Origin: Planctomycetota bacterium
GTDB lineage: Bacteria > Planctomycetota > UBA1135 > GCA-002686595
DNA length: 64,000 bases
Direction of reading: 5' to 3'
NCBI GenBank assembly: GCA_029259605.1
Contig: JAJDEV010000039.1
Location: forward strand, 1-64,000
Positions 8,322 to 17,546 of the stretch are shown here, piece by piece; position 1 is the first letter of the stretch, and every line of letters starts with the position of its first letter. A model generated the notes under the pieces. The model made no database searches, was not told the DNA's origin, and saw nothing but the letters and a program-made list of their open reading frames with translations. A program made the position numbers and the translations under genes.

Positions 8322-9437
8322 ATGCGCTCGGTGCTCGCACTCGCGCTCTGCGCGCTCGTCTTCCTCGTCGCGATGCGCGCGTCGGCGCGCGTCGCGATGA
8401 CAGCGAGCGACGCGAGGCCGGCGCAGCGCGCCGCGCTGAACGTCGTCGCGGTCGGCAAGGGAGCGCTGCTGCCCGCGACCACGCTGCCGGGCGGCGACGA
8501 AACGCTCGACGACGTCATCCTGCTCGGCGACCTCATCCTCTCGATCCCCGAGCGCCCGTCCGGGTTGCGGGTCGCAGCGCTGACGCCTGAGCTCGAGTTC
8601 GCCGAGCACCGCGTGTTCGACCTCGCCGGCAACGCGGAGCACGTCGAGGACCTGCTGTGGATCTGCGCGCACAAGCCGCTGCGCTCGGTACTCGTGCTCG
8701 TGTCCTACGGCAGCATCCGTCCCCGCGTCGGCGTGACCGACGGCTACGAGGCCGAGCTGACGCAGCTCTTCCGCACGCTGGGCGCCGAGGCCAACCCGGT
8801 CGTCCCGGGCAACGCGAGCTGGGCGATGATCACCGTGAAGCTCGAGCGCGGTTGGGTCAAACTCGCCGAGGCGTACGGAACGGGGCAGGGAGTCGCGCTC
8901 GCGTACACGATCGACGGCGACCTCGATGCGTACGCCGAGCATCGCGGCGAGTTCGTGATGAGCGACGCGACGATCGACGCACCGATCCTGCTCGACGTCG
9001 AAGTCGCGTGCGCGGAGACGTCGGACAAGGTCCGGCGCGTCCGCGGTGCGAAGGTGGGGAACGTGGCGCGGGATGCGATCGACGCGCGCACGCTTTGGAT
9101 TCGCGATGGCGAGGATCAGCCGAGCACGGTGCTCTGGCGCGGCATCGCGTTGCGCGAGGGCGCGGTGTTCGAGTCCGGGATCGGGCTGCGCGACGGTTCG
9201 TGGGAGCGCTCGAACGGCGTGACGTTTGCGCTGCGGGTGAACGGCGACGTCGTGCGCGAGCGGACGCTGACCCCCGACGATCCGCCCGCGGATTGGATCG
9301 AGTGGTCGGTCGATCTGTCGGCGTTCGTCGATCGCACGATCGACCTCGAGCTGCGTGTCGATCCGCTCGGCAACGCGACCGACGACCGCGCGTTCTGGAG
9401 CAACCCGCGCATCGTGTTCCCGAAGGGCGCGGAGTAG
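8322..9437 (+). CDS. Secreted protein with FAM3/ILEI-like domain
   Basis: 371 residues with an N-terminal signal peptide (MRSVLALALCALVFLVAM). Residues about 55-175 follow the layout of the FAM3/ILEI (interleukin-like EMT inducer) lectin-like domain: a strand with an Arg-Val-Ala-Ala-Leu core, a Phe-Asp-Leu turn, a helix (EDLLWIC), the strand VLVLVSYGSI, then a helix ending LFRTLGAEA and GNASWAMITVK. The C-terminal half looks like all-beta sandwich modules (ALREGAVFESGIGL, WSVDLSAFVDRTIDL). It lies 27 bp after the CotH/beta-helix gene, so a joint extracellular or envelope role is plausible. The domain call is from pattern memory and needs a profile search. Confidence 0.55.
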   Translation: MRSVLALALCALVFLVAMRASARVAMTASDARPAQRAALNVVAVGKGALLPATTLPGGDETLDDVILLGDLILSIPERPSGLRVAALTPELEFAEHRVFDLAGNAEHVEDLLWICAHKPLRSVLVLVSYGSIRPRVGVTDGYEAELTQLFRTLGAEANPVVPGNASWAMITVKLERGWVKLAEAYGTGQGVALAYTIDGDLDAYAEHRGEFVMSDATIDAPILLDVEVACAETSDKVRRVRGAKVGNVARDAIDARTLWIRDGEDQPSTVLWRGIALREGAVFESGIGLRDGSWERSNGVTFALRVNGDVVRERTLTPDDPPADWIEWSVDLSAFVDRTIDLELRVDPLGNATDDRAFWSNPRIVFPKGAE

Positions 9438-9510
9438 GTCGCCCGCGTCGCGCGCGGGCTGCTACCATCGGAGCGGTCTTCCTCACGCCGGAACCGCTTC
9501 ACCCCGCTCG

Positions 9511-12303
9511 ATGATTTCGCCCGTCCGCTGCGTCACCCGCGTCGCCCTCGTCCTTTCCCTCAGCGCGGCGGCCGCCGACGCCCAGTCCTCGTTCGTGAAC
9601 TGGGAGACGCCGCACGTCCACCCGCTCGAGCTCACGCCCGACGGCGGGCGCCTGCTCGCCGTCAACCTGGCGGACAACCGGCTCGAGGTGTTCCGCCTCG
9701 ACGCGGGGCTGCCCGTCGCGGAGTTCGCCGTGCCCGTCGGGCTCGATCCGGTCTCCGTGCGCGCGCGTTCGAACACCGAGGTCTGGGTCGTCAACCAGAT
9801 CTCGGACTCGGTCAGCGTCGTCGATCTCGAGCGCCGCACCGTGGTGCGCACGCTGGACACGGAGGACGAGCCCGCGGACGTCGTGTTCGCCGGCGCACCC
9901 GAGCGCGCCTTCGTGACCTGCTCGCAGGTGAACACCGTGCTCGTCTTCGATCCGGCGCACCCGGCGCTCGCGCCTGAGCGCATCGCGATCGAGGGCGAGG
10001 ATCCGCGCGCGCTCGCCGTGTCACCGGACGGCGGCACCGTCTACGCGGCGGTCTTCGAGTCCGGCAACGACACCACGATCCTCGGCGGGGGAATCGCGAT
10101 GAACCTCTCGTTCCCGCCGAACGTCGTCAGCGACCCGCTCGGACCGTACAAGGGCGTGAACCCGCCGCCGAACGACGGGACGAGCTTCCTTCCGCGGCGC
10201 AAGGCCGGGCAACCGAAGCCGCCGCCCGTCTCGCTCATCGTGCGCCGCGACGCGAGCGGGAAGTGGCTCGACGACAACGACGGCGATTGGACCGACCTCG
10301 TCAGCGGCGCGAAGGCGGGGCGCTCGGGTCGACCCGTCGGCTGGCACCTGTTGGACCACGACCTGGCGGTGATCGATGCGAACGACCTGACGGTGCGCTA
10401 CGCCGACCACCTGATGAACATCTGCATGGCGCTCGGCGTCAACCCCGCCACGGGCGAGGTGGCGGTCATCGGGACCGAGGCGACGAACGAGGTGCGCTTC
10501 GAGCCGAACCTGACCGGTGCGTTCGTGCGCTCGCACGTCGCGCTCGTTAACCCCGAGGACGCGACGTCGAGCGTGTTCGACCTCAACCCGCACCTCGACT
10601 ATCGATCGAGTTCCGTTCCGCAGGCCGAGCGCGACCTCTCGGTCGCCGACCCGCGCGCGATCGTATGGAACCGCGCCGGGACGCGCGTCTTCGTGGCGGG
10701 CATGGGGTCGAACAACGTGATCGCGTTCGACACGAGCCATGCGAGCACGCGGCGCAGCGTGATCGAAGTGGGGGAGGGCCCGACGGGGCTGGCGCTCGAC
10801 GAGCGCGGCGAGCGCCTGTTCGTGCTCAACAAGTTCGACGCCTCGATCTCGGTGGTCGACCTGACGCAGGACGGCGAGATCGCGCGCGTCCCGTTCTACG
10901 ACCCGACGCCGGCCGTGATCCAGGCCGGGCGCAAGCACCTGTACGACGCGCGCGCGACGTCGGGCCTCGGCGTGACGGCCTGCGGCGCGTGCCACGTGGA
11001 CGCGCGCATGGACGGGCTGGCGTGGGACCTCGGCAATCCCGCCGGCGACATGAAGTCGATCGCGGGGCAGAACCTAGGCGGCAACATCTTCCTGCTCGGC
11101 GGCGGGTTCCAGGACTGGCACCCGATGAAGGGGCCGATGGTGACGCAGACGCTGCAGGACATCATCGGGAAGGAGCCGTTCCACTGGCGCGGGGACAAGG
11201 ACGGGCTTGAGGAGTTCAACGCCGCGTTCCCGGACTTGCTCGGGGCCGACGAGCTGCTCTCCGCCGTCGAGATGCAGGAGTTCGAGAGCTTCCTCGCGAC
11301 GATCCACTTCCCGCCGAACCCGTTCCGCACGTTGGACAACGGCCTGCCGACGTCGCTGGATCTGACGGGGCACGTCGACCCGGGCCTGTTCGGTCCAGCC
11401 GGTACGCCGCTGCCGAAGGGCAACGCCAAGGCGGGCCAAGCGATCTACACACCGCCGCGCCTGCTCGACGGGGGCGGGCTGGCGTGCGCGACGTGCCACA
11501 CGCTGCCGACGGGTACCGGCACGCAGCGGCGCTTCGACGGCCAGACGTTCCGGGCGATCGCGCTCGGACCGAACGGCGAGCAACACACCGCGCTCGTGGG
11601 AATCGACGGCGCGACGAACGCGACGATGAAGGTGTCGCAGCTGCGCAACCTGTACGAGAAGACGGGCTTCGACGCGACGCGCGTGGAGAACACCGCCGGC
11701 TTCGGCTACTTCCACGACGGCAGCGTCGACACGATCGCGCGCTTCGTCACCGAGCCGGCGTTCACGCTGCGCGACGAGCGCGAGCTCGCGAATCTGGTCG
11801 CGTTCCTGCTGTCGTTCTCGGGCTCGGACTTGCAGCAGACGAACAACGCCAACCCGCTCTTCCCGCCCGGGGTGCTGAGCAAGGACGCGCACGCCGCGGT
11901 GGGCAAGCAGGTCACGCTGAGCGCGATGGACGGGTCCCAAGCCGGGCGCCTGGCGCTCGTCGACCAGCTCATCGCGCTCGCCGACGCGAGCGAGATCGGG
12001 CTCGTCGCCAAGGGCATCCGCGGCGGAGTCGCGCGCGGGTGGTACTACGCCGGGGCCGACACGTTCGCGTCCGACCGCGCGGCCGAGGTCGCGACGAAGG
12101 ACGAGCTCGTGCGCGGCGAGCCCGGCGAGGCGAACGGGATCACGTTCACGGCGGTTCCGTTCGGGAGCCAGATCCGCATCGGCGTGGACCGGGACGAGGA
12201 CGGGGTGTTCGACCGCGACGAACTCGACGCCGGTTCGAACCCCGCGGCGCGGCGTCGACCGCTGCGTGTCCGGGCCGTCGGACCGCGCGCCGCGTCGCGC
12301 TGA
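9511..12303 (+). CDS. Beta-propeller fused to di-heme cytochrome c peroxidase-like domain
   Basis: 930 residues from the ATG at 9511, with signal peptide MISPVRCVTRVALVLSLSAAAADA. The first half holds YVTN/NHL-type beta-propeller blades (ELTPDGGRLLAVNL, SVVDLERRTVVRTL, SPDGGTVYAAVF, DERGERLFVLN, SISVVDLT). The second half carries two c-type heme motifs, C491-GAC-H and C659-AT-C662-H, as in bacterial di-heme cytochrome c peroxidases and related MauG-like proteins. A short hydrophilic C-terminal stretch (DRDEDGVFDRDELDAGSNP) resembles the calcium-binding repeats of secreted proteins. Likely periplasmic or surface electron transfer or oxidation; substrate unknown. Propeller plus di-heme fusions are seen in planctomycetes. 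Confidence 0.75.
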   Translation: MISPVRCVTRVALVLSLSAAAADAQSSFVNWETPHVHPLELTPDGGRLLAVNLADNRLEVFRLDAGLPVAEFAVPVGLDPVSVRARSNTEVWVVNQISDSVSVVDLERRTVVRTLDTEDEPADVVFAGAPERAFVTCSQVNTVLVFDPAHPALAPERIAIEGEDPRALAVSPDGGTVYAAVFESGNDTTILGGGIAMNLSFPPNVVSDPLGPYKGVNPPPNDGTSFLPRRKAGQPKPPPVSLIVRRDASGKWLDDNDGDWTDLVSGAKAGRSGRPVGWHLLDHDLAVIDANDLTVRYADHLMNICMALGVNPATGEVAVIGTEATNEVRFEPNLTGAFVRSHVALVNPEDATSSVFDLNPHLDYRSSSVPQAERDLSVADPRAIVWNRAGTRVFVAGMGSNNVIAFDTSHASTRRSVIEVGEGPTGLALDERGERLFVLNKFDASISVVDLTQDGEIARVPFYDPTPAVIQAGRKHLYDARATSGLGVTACGACHVDARMDGLAWDLGNPAGDMKSIAGQNLGGNIFLLGGGFQDWHPMKGPMVTQTLQDIIGKEPFHWRGDKDGLEEFNAAFPDLLGADELLSAVEMQEFESFLATIHFPPNPFRTLDNGLPTSLDLTGHVDPGLFGPAGTPLPKGNAKAGQAIYTPPRLLDGGGLACATCHTLPTGTGTQRRFDGQTFRAIALGPNGEQHTALVGIDGATNATMKVSQLRNLYEKTGFDATRVENTAGFGYFHDGSVDTIARFVTEPAFTLRDERELANLVAFLLSFSGSDLQQTNNANPLFPPGVLSKDAHAAVGKQVTLSAMDGSQAGRLALVDQLIALADASEIGLVAKGIRGGVARGWYYAGADTFASDRAAEVATKDELVRGEPGEANGITFTAVPFGSQIRIGVDRDEDGVFDRDELDAGSNPAARRRPLRVRAVGPRAASR

Positions 12304-12402
12304 GGTCGCCCGCGCCTTCCGTATGGGGCGTGTCGCGGTGAACGGCGAATCGCGTGGAACCACATTGTCCGCACGTGCGTCCCAGGGATAGTCCGCGGCG
12401 CG

Positions 12403-12430
12403 TTGCGGGATTCGCGGACGTCGGTACAAT
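12403..12430 (+). promoter_or_regulatory. Candidate sigma70-type promoter for the metallophosphoesterase gene
   Basis: TTGCGG (12403-12408) and TACAAT (12425-12430) are separated by 16 bp, with the gene start about 70 bp downstream. This placement also argues against starting the gene upstream at 12403. Confidence 0.4.
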
Positions 12431-12501
12431 CCTTGGCCGTCCGGCACGATCTTCCCCGTTGCGCCGGCGCTCCCACTCCCGCCGTCGCATTCGCTCGTCC
12501 C

Positions 12502-14934
12502 ATGACTTCAGGCCGGTCGTCCACCTGCCGCGTCGCTTTCGTAGCCTTGGTTTTGCTCCAGGGTTTCGCCGGATCCGCCGCCGCGCAGACGAAGAAACAG
12601 TTCGGTTCCATCGCCGGGACGAAGACGAAGACGATTGTCGGGGACAACCGTACGTTCGCCGTGATCGGCGACTTCGGCCTCGCGGGCTCACGCCTCCGGG
12701 ACGTCGCGGATCTCGTCGACGCGTACGATCCGAACTACGTGATCACCGTCGGCGACAACAACTATCTCGCCGGGGAAGCCGAGACGATCGACGAGAACAT
12801 CGGGCAGTACTACTCGCGCTTCATCGGGAGCTACTCCGGTGCGTACGGTCCGGGGGCGTTGCGGAACAACTTCTATCCGTGTGTCGGCAACCGCGACTAC
12901 ACGGATGACGACACGCTCGATCCGTACCTCGACTACTTCACGCTGCCGGGGAACGAGCGCTACTTCGACTTCCGTCGCGGGCTCGTCCATTTCTTCTTCA
13001 TGAACAGCGACGTCCGCGAGCCCGATGGCGGCATGGACGTCAACGGCGTGCAGGCGCAGTGGCTCGAGGAGCGACTCGGCGCGGTCACCGCCGCGTACAA
13101 GGTCGTCGTCCTGCACCACCGACCGTTCGTTTCCGGATCGTCCGGTTCGCGGCCCTTCCGCCAGTGGCCGTTCGAGGAGTGGGGCGCCGACGTCGTCTTC
13201 ACCGGACACTCCCACCTGTACGAGCGTCTCGAGGTCATGGACACGGCGTACTTCGTCAACGGCATCGGCGGAGTCAGCCTGTCGGGCTCGTACCACGAGC
13301 TCATCGCGGGCAGCCAGAGTCGCTTCGCCGACGACTACGGCGCGCAGTTCGTGGATGTGAACGGGCGCCGCATGCGGCTGAGGCTCATCACGCGCGACAA
13401 CATCCTGATGGACGAGCATCTGGTCTTCCGTGACGACCCGATGGATGCGCCCGACGTCTTCGTCGCGCGCGGCGCCACCTGGAACTACCTCGACGACGGG
13501 ACGTTCCCGGGGCCGACCTGGACGTCGGCTGCGTTCGACGACTCGCTGTGGAGCTCCGGCGCCGACATGCTCGGATACGAAGCGGAAGGGATCGAGACGA
13601 CCCTCAGCTACGGCCCGGATGCGGCGAATCCGCACGTCACGACGTACCTGCGGCACGAATTCTCGGCGAGCGACGTTGCGAGCGTCTCGAACCTGCTGCT
13701 CGACCTGCGCGCGGACGACGGGGCGGTCGTCTACCTGAACGGGGCCGAGGTCCATCGCTTCAACATGCCCGCCGGCACGATCGAAGTGTGCACGCTGCCG
13801 CTCGCGCCGCTCCCGGAGTACCGGGGCAACGACATCTATCGAACGGAGCTCGATCCCGCGGACCTCGTGTCGGGGACGAACGTACTCGCGGTCGAGCTGC
13901 ACGCGGGGACGCACCCCGGGCTGCGCGCCGAGTACTTCGAGTCGAAGGACCCGCCGTCGGTCGGAACGCTCGGCGACGATCGGCGCGTCGACGCGACCGT
14001 CGACTTCGCGTGGGCGGGCGACGCGCCGGACGGGACTTCGATCACCGCGGACGACGAGTACTCCGAACGCTGGGTCGGGTCGGTCTACATCGACGCGCCC
14101 GGGGATTGGACCTTCTACACGACGTCGGACGACGGCGTCGAGCTGTGGGTCGACGGCGTCAACGTGATCTCCAACTGGACCGCGCACGCCGAGACCGAGG
14201 ACTCCGCCGTCCACAACTTCGCGAGCGCGGACTGGTATCCGATCCGACTCGAGCACTACAACGACGGCGGCACGGGCAAGATCAAACTCGAGTTCGAGCA
14301 CGCCGGGTATACGCGCGACGTCATTCCGGTGACACACCTGCGCACCGACTACGACGACGACTCCGAGGAACCCGGTGAGTCCGACGCCGCCTTCACGCTG
14401 CGCCTGCTCGGTCTGCGCGGCGCCGAGACGTTCGTCGAGAAGGGCTCCGATTGGCTCTACCTCGACGACGGATCGACGCCGCCGTCCACGTGGATCGATC
14501 CCTCGTTCGACGACTCGTCCTGGACGCTCGGAACGGCCCAGTTCGGATACGGCGAGGGCGACGAGGCGACCGTGATCTCCTACGGACCGGACCCGGGCCA
14601 CAAGTACATCACGACGTATTTCCGCCACACGTTCAGCGTCACGGACGCGTCGGAATGGGGCGGCCTCTTCCTCCGCCTCCTGCGCGACGACGGCGCGGCC
14701 GTCTACCTGAACGGCACGCGCGTGCACCTGGTCAACCTCTCGATGGACGGCTTCACGGGTGCCGACAAGGCGGAGTACGAGGTCGAAGACGGCCACGAAT
14801 CCTCCTTCTTCGAGATGCGCATCGATCACCAGTACTTGGTCGACGGCACGAACACCCTGGCGGTCGAGATCCACCAGGAGTCGAAGAGCGACGTCGACTT
14901 CAGCTTCGACCTCGAGCTGTTCGGACGCCGGTAG
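12502..14934 (+). CDS. Secreted metallophosphoesterase with PA14 and repeated beta-sandwich domains
   Basis: 810 residues from the ATG at 12502, with a signal peptide (CRVAFVALVLLQGFAGSAAA). The calcineurin-like phosphoesterase domain (about 45-305) shows the metal-ligand motifs GDFG, GDNNY, GNRDY, LHHRPF and GHSHLYER, the last two typical of purple acid phosphatases. It is followed by a beta-sandwich module (about 315-470), a PA14-like domain (about 472-615: GLRAEYFES, then WTFYTTSDDGVELWVDG) and a second copy of the beta-sandwich module to the end. Each sandwich copy carries a Leu-Asp-Asp-Gly start and a DDGAxVYLNG core. Probable role: extracellular phosphate release from, or binding to, glycan-rich substrates. 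A promoter-like sequence lies just upstream. Confidence 0.8.
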   Translation: MTSGRSSTCRVAFVALVLLQGFAGSAAAQTKKQFGSIAGTKTKTIVGDNRTFAVIGDFGLAGSRLRDVADLVDAYDPNYVITVGDNNYLAGEAETIDENIGQYYSRFIGSYSGAYGPGALRNNFYPCVGNRDYTDDDTLDPYLDYFTLPGNERYFDFRRGLVHFFFMNSDVREPDGGMDVNGVQAQWLEERLGAVTAAYKVVVLHHRPFVSGSSGSRPFRQWPFEEWGADVVFTGHSHLYERLEVMDTAYFVNGIGGVSLSGSYHELIAGSQSRFADDYGAQFVDVNGRRMRLRLITRDNILMDEHLVFRDDPMDAPDVFVARGATWNYLDDGTFPGPTWTSAAFDDSLWSSGADMLGYEAEGIETTLSYGPDAANPHVTTYLRHEFSASDVASVSNLLLDLRADDGAVVYLNGAEVHRFNMPAGTIEVCTLPLAPLPEYRGNDIYRTELDPADLVSGTNVLAVELHAGTHPGLRAEYFESKDPPSVGTLGDDRRVDATVDFAWAGDAPDGTSITADDEYSERWVGSVYIDAPGDWTFYTTSDDGVELWVDGVNVISNWTAHAETEDSAVHNFASADWYPIRLEHYNDGGTGKIKLEFEHAGYTRDVIPVTHLRTDYDDDSEEPGESDAAFTLRLLGLRGAETFVEKGSDWLYLDDGSTPPSTWIDPSFDDSSWTLGTAQFGYGEGDEATVISYGPDPGHKYITTYFRHTFSVTDASEWGGLFLRLLRDDGAAVYLNGTRVHLVNLSMDGFTGADKAEYEVEDGHESSFFEMRIDHQYLVDGTNTLAVEIHQESKSDVDFSFDLELFGRR

Positions 14935-14952
14935 TCGCGGGGCCGCGGAGCA

Positions 14953-14981
14953 TCGGCACCGCTCGAACAGTAGGGTAGGAT
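14953..14981 (+). promoter_or_regulatory. Candidate promoter for the AlgJ-like/MBOAT genes
   Basis: TCGGCA (14953-14958) and TAGGAT (14976-14981) lie 17 bp apart, each matching 4 of 6 consensus bases. A transcription start about 7 nt downstream would exclude translation from the ATG at 14985 and favour the GTG at 15045. Confidence 0.35.
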
Positions 14982-15044
14982 TCGATGCCGCCCGCGTGCG
15001 CGGGCCGGCGGTCCCTTCCGTTCCGCCCCGACCGAAGTCGTCGT

Positions 15045-16118
15045 GTGAGCCAAGAAAAGCGTTCGTTTCGCCCGCTGCGATCGGTGTTGCTCACCGCGCT
15101 CTCGTGCGGAGCGTTCCTCGCGACCGCTCGCGGTCTGACGGCGATCCTGCCGGGTCCTCCGGACTGGGCCGTCACGCCGAAGCTCAGCCACCTCGCCGAG
15201 CACGGTGACGACTACGACGTCCTCTTCCTGGGCTCCAGCCTGTCGTTCCGGCACGTGATCCCGGACGTCGTCGACGCGCGCCTCGCCGAGCGCGGCGTCG
15301 ATCTGCGCAGCTTCAACCTGGGCGGCAAGGCGACGACGGGGTACGAGCTCGACCACGTGCTGCGCGAGGCGCTCGAGCTCACCGGACCGCGGCTCCGCTA
15401 CGTCGTCGTCGAGCCGAGCGTGTGGCGCTTCAAGATGCTCGGCCCCAACCGCAAGACGACGCGTTCGCGCAACTGGCACACGATGCGCCAGACGGCGCGC
15501 GCGATCGACAGCGTGCTCGAATCCGACGAGTCGCTGTCGAAGCGTGTCGAGCTCGTCGCGGGACACCTTCAGGTCGCCGCGTGGCGCGTGGCGAACTTCG
15601 GCGAGGGGCGGCGCCTCGTGGCGCACCTCGTGGGGCTGCCGCCGGAGCAGTCGATCACGCCCGAGCACATCGAACTCCACCGTGGGTTCCAGGCGCTCGA
15701 GGAGCTGGCTCCGGAGCTGACCCGCGAACGTCGACGCGAATTGCTCGACGACAAGCAGGGATACCAAAAGAAGGTGCGCGCGATCGAGCGGCAGAACGCG
15801 CGCGAGCAAGCGGTGAGCAGCGTGAACTACGACGGGCTCGAGGAGCAGGTCGCGCTGATCCGTGCCGCGGGCGCCGAGCCGATCTACATGCTGCCGCCGG
15901 GCGATCTCGCGACGCCGTACGCGTTCCGGTTGCACCGCGAGGGCTACCTTCCGCACTTGATCTCGTTCAACCACCCGGAGCAGTACCCGCAGCTCTATCA
16001 GTTGAACCGGCGGTTCGATCCGAACCACCTCAACCAGAGGGGTGCCGAAGAGTTCAGCATCCTGCTCGCCGACGCGTTGGCGGACCTGATCGAGTCCGGC
16101 GAACTCGAACGGCCGTAG
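15045..16118 (+). CDS. AlgJ/AlgX-like SGNH acyltransferase partner
   Basis: 357 residues from a GTG at 15045; an ATG at 14985 is less likely because the promoter-like -10 box lies 4 bp before it. An N-terminal hydrophobic segment (VLLTALSCGAFLATA) gives an anchor. The block FLGSSLSFRHV holds the likely nucleophile Ser64, and DPNHLNQRGAEEF near the C-terminus gives the Asp-x-x-His pair, the pattern of AlgJ/DltD/PatB-type SGNH proteins. Such proteins receive acyl groups exported by an MBOAT partner and transfer them to a polysaccharide in the periplasm. The MBOAT gene starts only 10 bp downstream, which supports the pairing. The polymer modified is unknown. Confidence 0.7.
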   Translation: MSQEKRSFRPLRSVLLTALSCGAFLATARGLTAILPGPPDWAVTPKLSHLAEHGDDYDVLFLGSSLSFRHVIPDVVDARLAERGVDLRSFNLGGKATTGYELDHVLREALELTGPRLRYVVVEPSVWRFKMLGPNRKTTRSRNWHTMRQTARAIDSVLESDESLSKRVELVAGHLQVAAWRVANFGEGRRLVAHLVGLPPEQSITPEHIELHRGFQALEELAPELTRERRRELLDDKQGYQKKVRAIERQNAREQAVSSVNYDGLEEQVALIRAAGAEPIYMLPPGDLATPYAFRLHREGYLPHLISFNHPEQYPQLYQLNRRFDPNHLNQRGAEEFSILLADALADLIESGELERP

Positions 16119-16128
16119 TCGACGCGCG

Positions 16129-17523
16129 ATGTACTTCAACGAGCTCCGCTTCGTCGTGTTCTTCGCCCTGTGTTGGGGCGTGCACTGGGCGTTGCGCTCG
16201 AACGGCATGCGCAAAGCGTGGCTGCTCGTGTGTTCGTACGTGTTCTACGCCGGGTGGGACTGGCGCTTCCTCGGCCTGATCCTGCTCTCGACGTTCATCG
16301 ACTACTTCGTCGGCGTCGCGCTCGACCGCGAGGAGCGAACGCGTCGGCGCAAGCTGCTGCTGGTCACGAGCCTCGTCAGCAACCTCGGCATCCTCGGCTT
16401 CTTCAAGTACGCGAACTTCTTCGTCGACTCGGCGCAGGCGTTCTTCGGGAGCCTTGGCCTGCACTTCTCGACGCCGGTGCTCCAGATCGTGCTCCCGGTC
16501 GGGATCAGCTTCTATACGTTCCAGACGCTCTCCTACACGATTGACGTCTACCGCCGGCGGCTCGAACCGATCCATCGCATCGGCGACTTCGCGCTCTTCG
16601 TCGCCTTCTTCCCGCAGCTCGTGGCCGGCCCGATCGTGCGCGCGTCGACGTTCCTCCCGCAGCTCGTCGAGCCACGCCGCTTGGCGGACGTCGCCTTCCG
16701 CGCGCACCTGTCGCTGTTCTTCCTCGGGTACGTCAAGAAGGCGGTGGTCAGCGACAACTTCGCGCCGGTGATCGAGCGCGTGTTCTCCGATCCCGAGGCG
16801 TACGGGCCGCTCGGAAAGTGGCTCGGCCTCCTGATGTTCAGCGTGCAGATCTACTGCGACTTCTCGGGGTACAGCGACATGGCGATCGCGTCGGCCGGGA
16901 TGCTGGGCTACGCGCTGCCGCTGAACTTCAACTTCCCGTACCTCGCGCGGACCATCACGGAGTTCTGGCGGCGCTGGCACATCAGCCTGTCCACCTGGTT
17001 CCGCGACTACCTGTACATCCCGCTCGGAGGGAACCGCGGGTCCTCGGCCCGCACGTACCTCAACCTGAGCCTCGTGTTCTTCGTGTGCGGACTGTGGCAC
17101 GGCGCGAGCTGGAATTTCGTCGTGTGGGGGCTCTTCCACGGAGCGTTCCTGATCTTCGAGCGCTTCGTTCGGCTCGAGCGTGGGTTGCGGCCCGCGCTCC
17201 TCAGCCACCTGTACGTGATCGTCGTGTCGTCGGTGGCCTGGGTCTTCTTCCGCGCGCCCGACCTACCCTCGTCGCTCGCGTACGCAAAGGGCCTCGTCGG
17301 GATTGGCGCGGTGAAGGGGGGGACGGATCCGATCGATCCGCGCTGGTGGCTAGCGCTGGCCGCCTTCGCGATCGTGCACGCGTTGATGGCGCGCGACGGC
17401 GTCCGACGACCGCTGCGTTCGGCGCCCGATCCGGTGTTCGCCGTCGTGTACGGAGTCGCGGTCGCGCTCGCGATCCCGTTCGCCGCATCGGAATACGTCC
17501 CGTTCATCTACTTTCAGTTCTGA
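16129..17523 (+). CDS. MBOAT-family O-acyltransferase (AlgI-like)
   Basis: 464 residues with about eleven membrane segments, the usual AlgI length. Diagnostic stretches are GISFYTFQTLSYTIDVYR, YCDFSGYSDMAI, FWRRWHISLSTWFRDYLYIPLGG and CGLWHGASWNFVVWG, with the putative catalytic His324 in the last, matching the position of AlgI His322. The protein would move an acyl group across the inner membrane for O-acylation of an exported polysaccharide, with the preceding SGNH protein as its periplasmic partner. No alginate or cellulose synthesis genes are in the window, so the acceptor is unknown. Confidence 0.88.
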   Translation: MYFNELRFVVFFALCWGVHWALRSNGMRKAWLLVCSYVFYAGWDWRFLGLILLSTFIDYFVGVALDREERTRRRKLLLVTSLVSNLGILGFFKYANFFVDSAQAFFGSLGLHFSTPVLQIVLPVGISFYTFQTLSYTIDVYRRRLEPIHRIGDFALFVAFFPQLVAGPIVRASTFLPQLVEPRRLADVAFRAHLSLFFLGYVKKAVVSDNFAPVIERVFSDPEAYGPLGKWLGLLMFSVQIYCDFSGYSDMAIASAGMLGYALPLNFNFPYLARTITEFWRRWHISLSTWFRDYLYIPLGGNRGSSARTYLNLSLVFFVCGLWHGASWNFVVWGLFHGAFLIFERFVRLERGLRPALLSHLYVIVVSSVAWVFFRAPDLPSSLAYAKGLVGIGAVKGGTDPIDPRWWLALAAFAIVHALMARDGVRRPLRSAPDPVFAVVYGVAVALAIPFAASEYVPFIYFQF

Positions 17524-17546
17524 TCTCCCTCGCCGAGAATCCGGGG

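Noticed and set aside
5622-8942. Minus-strand open frame of 1106 codons opposite the CotH gene
   Set aside because: No domain is recognisable, and the plus-strand CotH and beta-helix motifs are clear.
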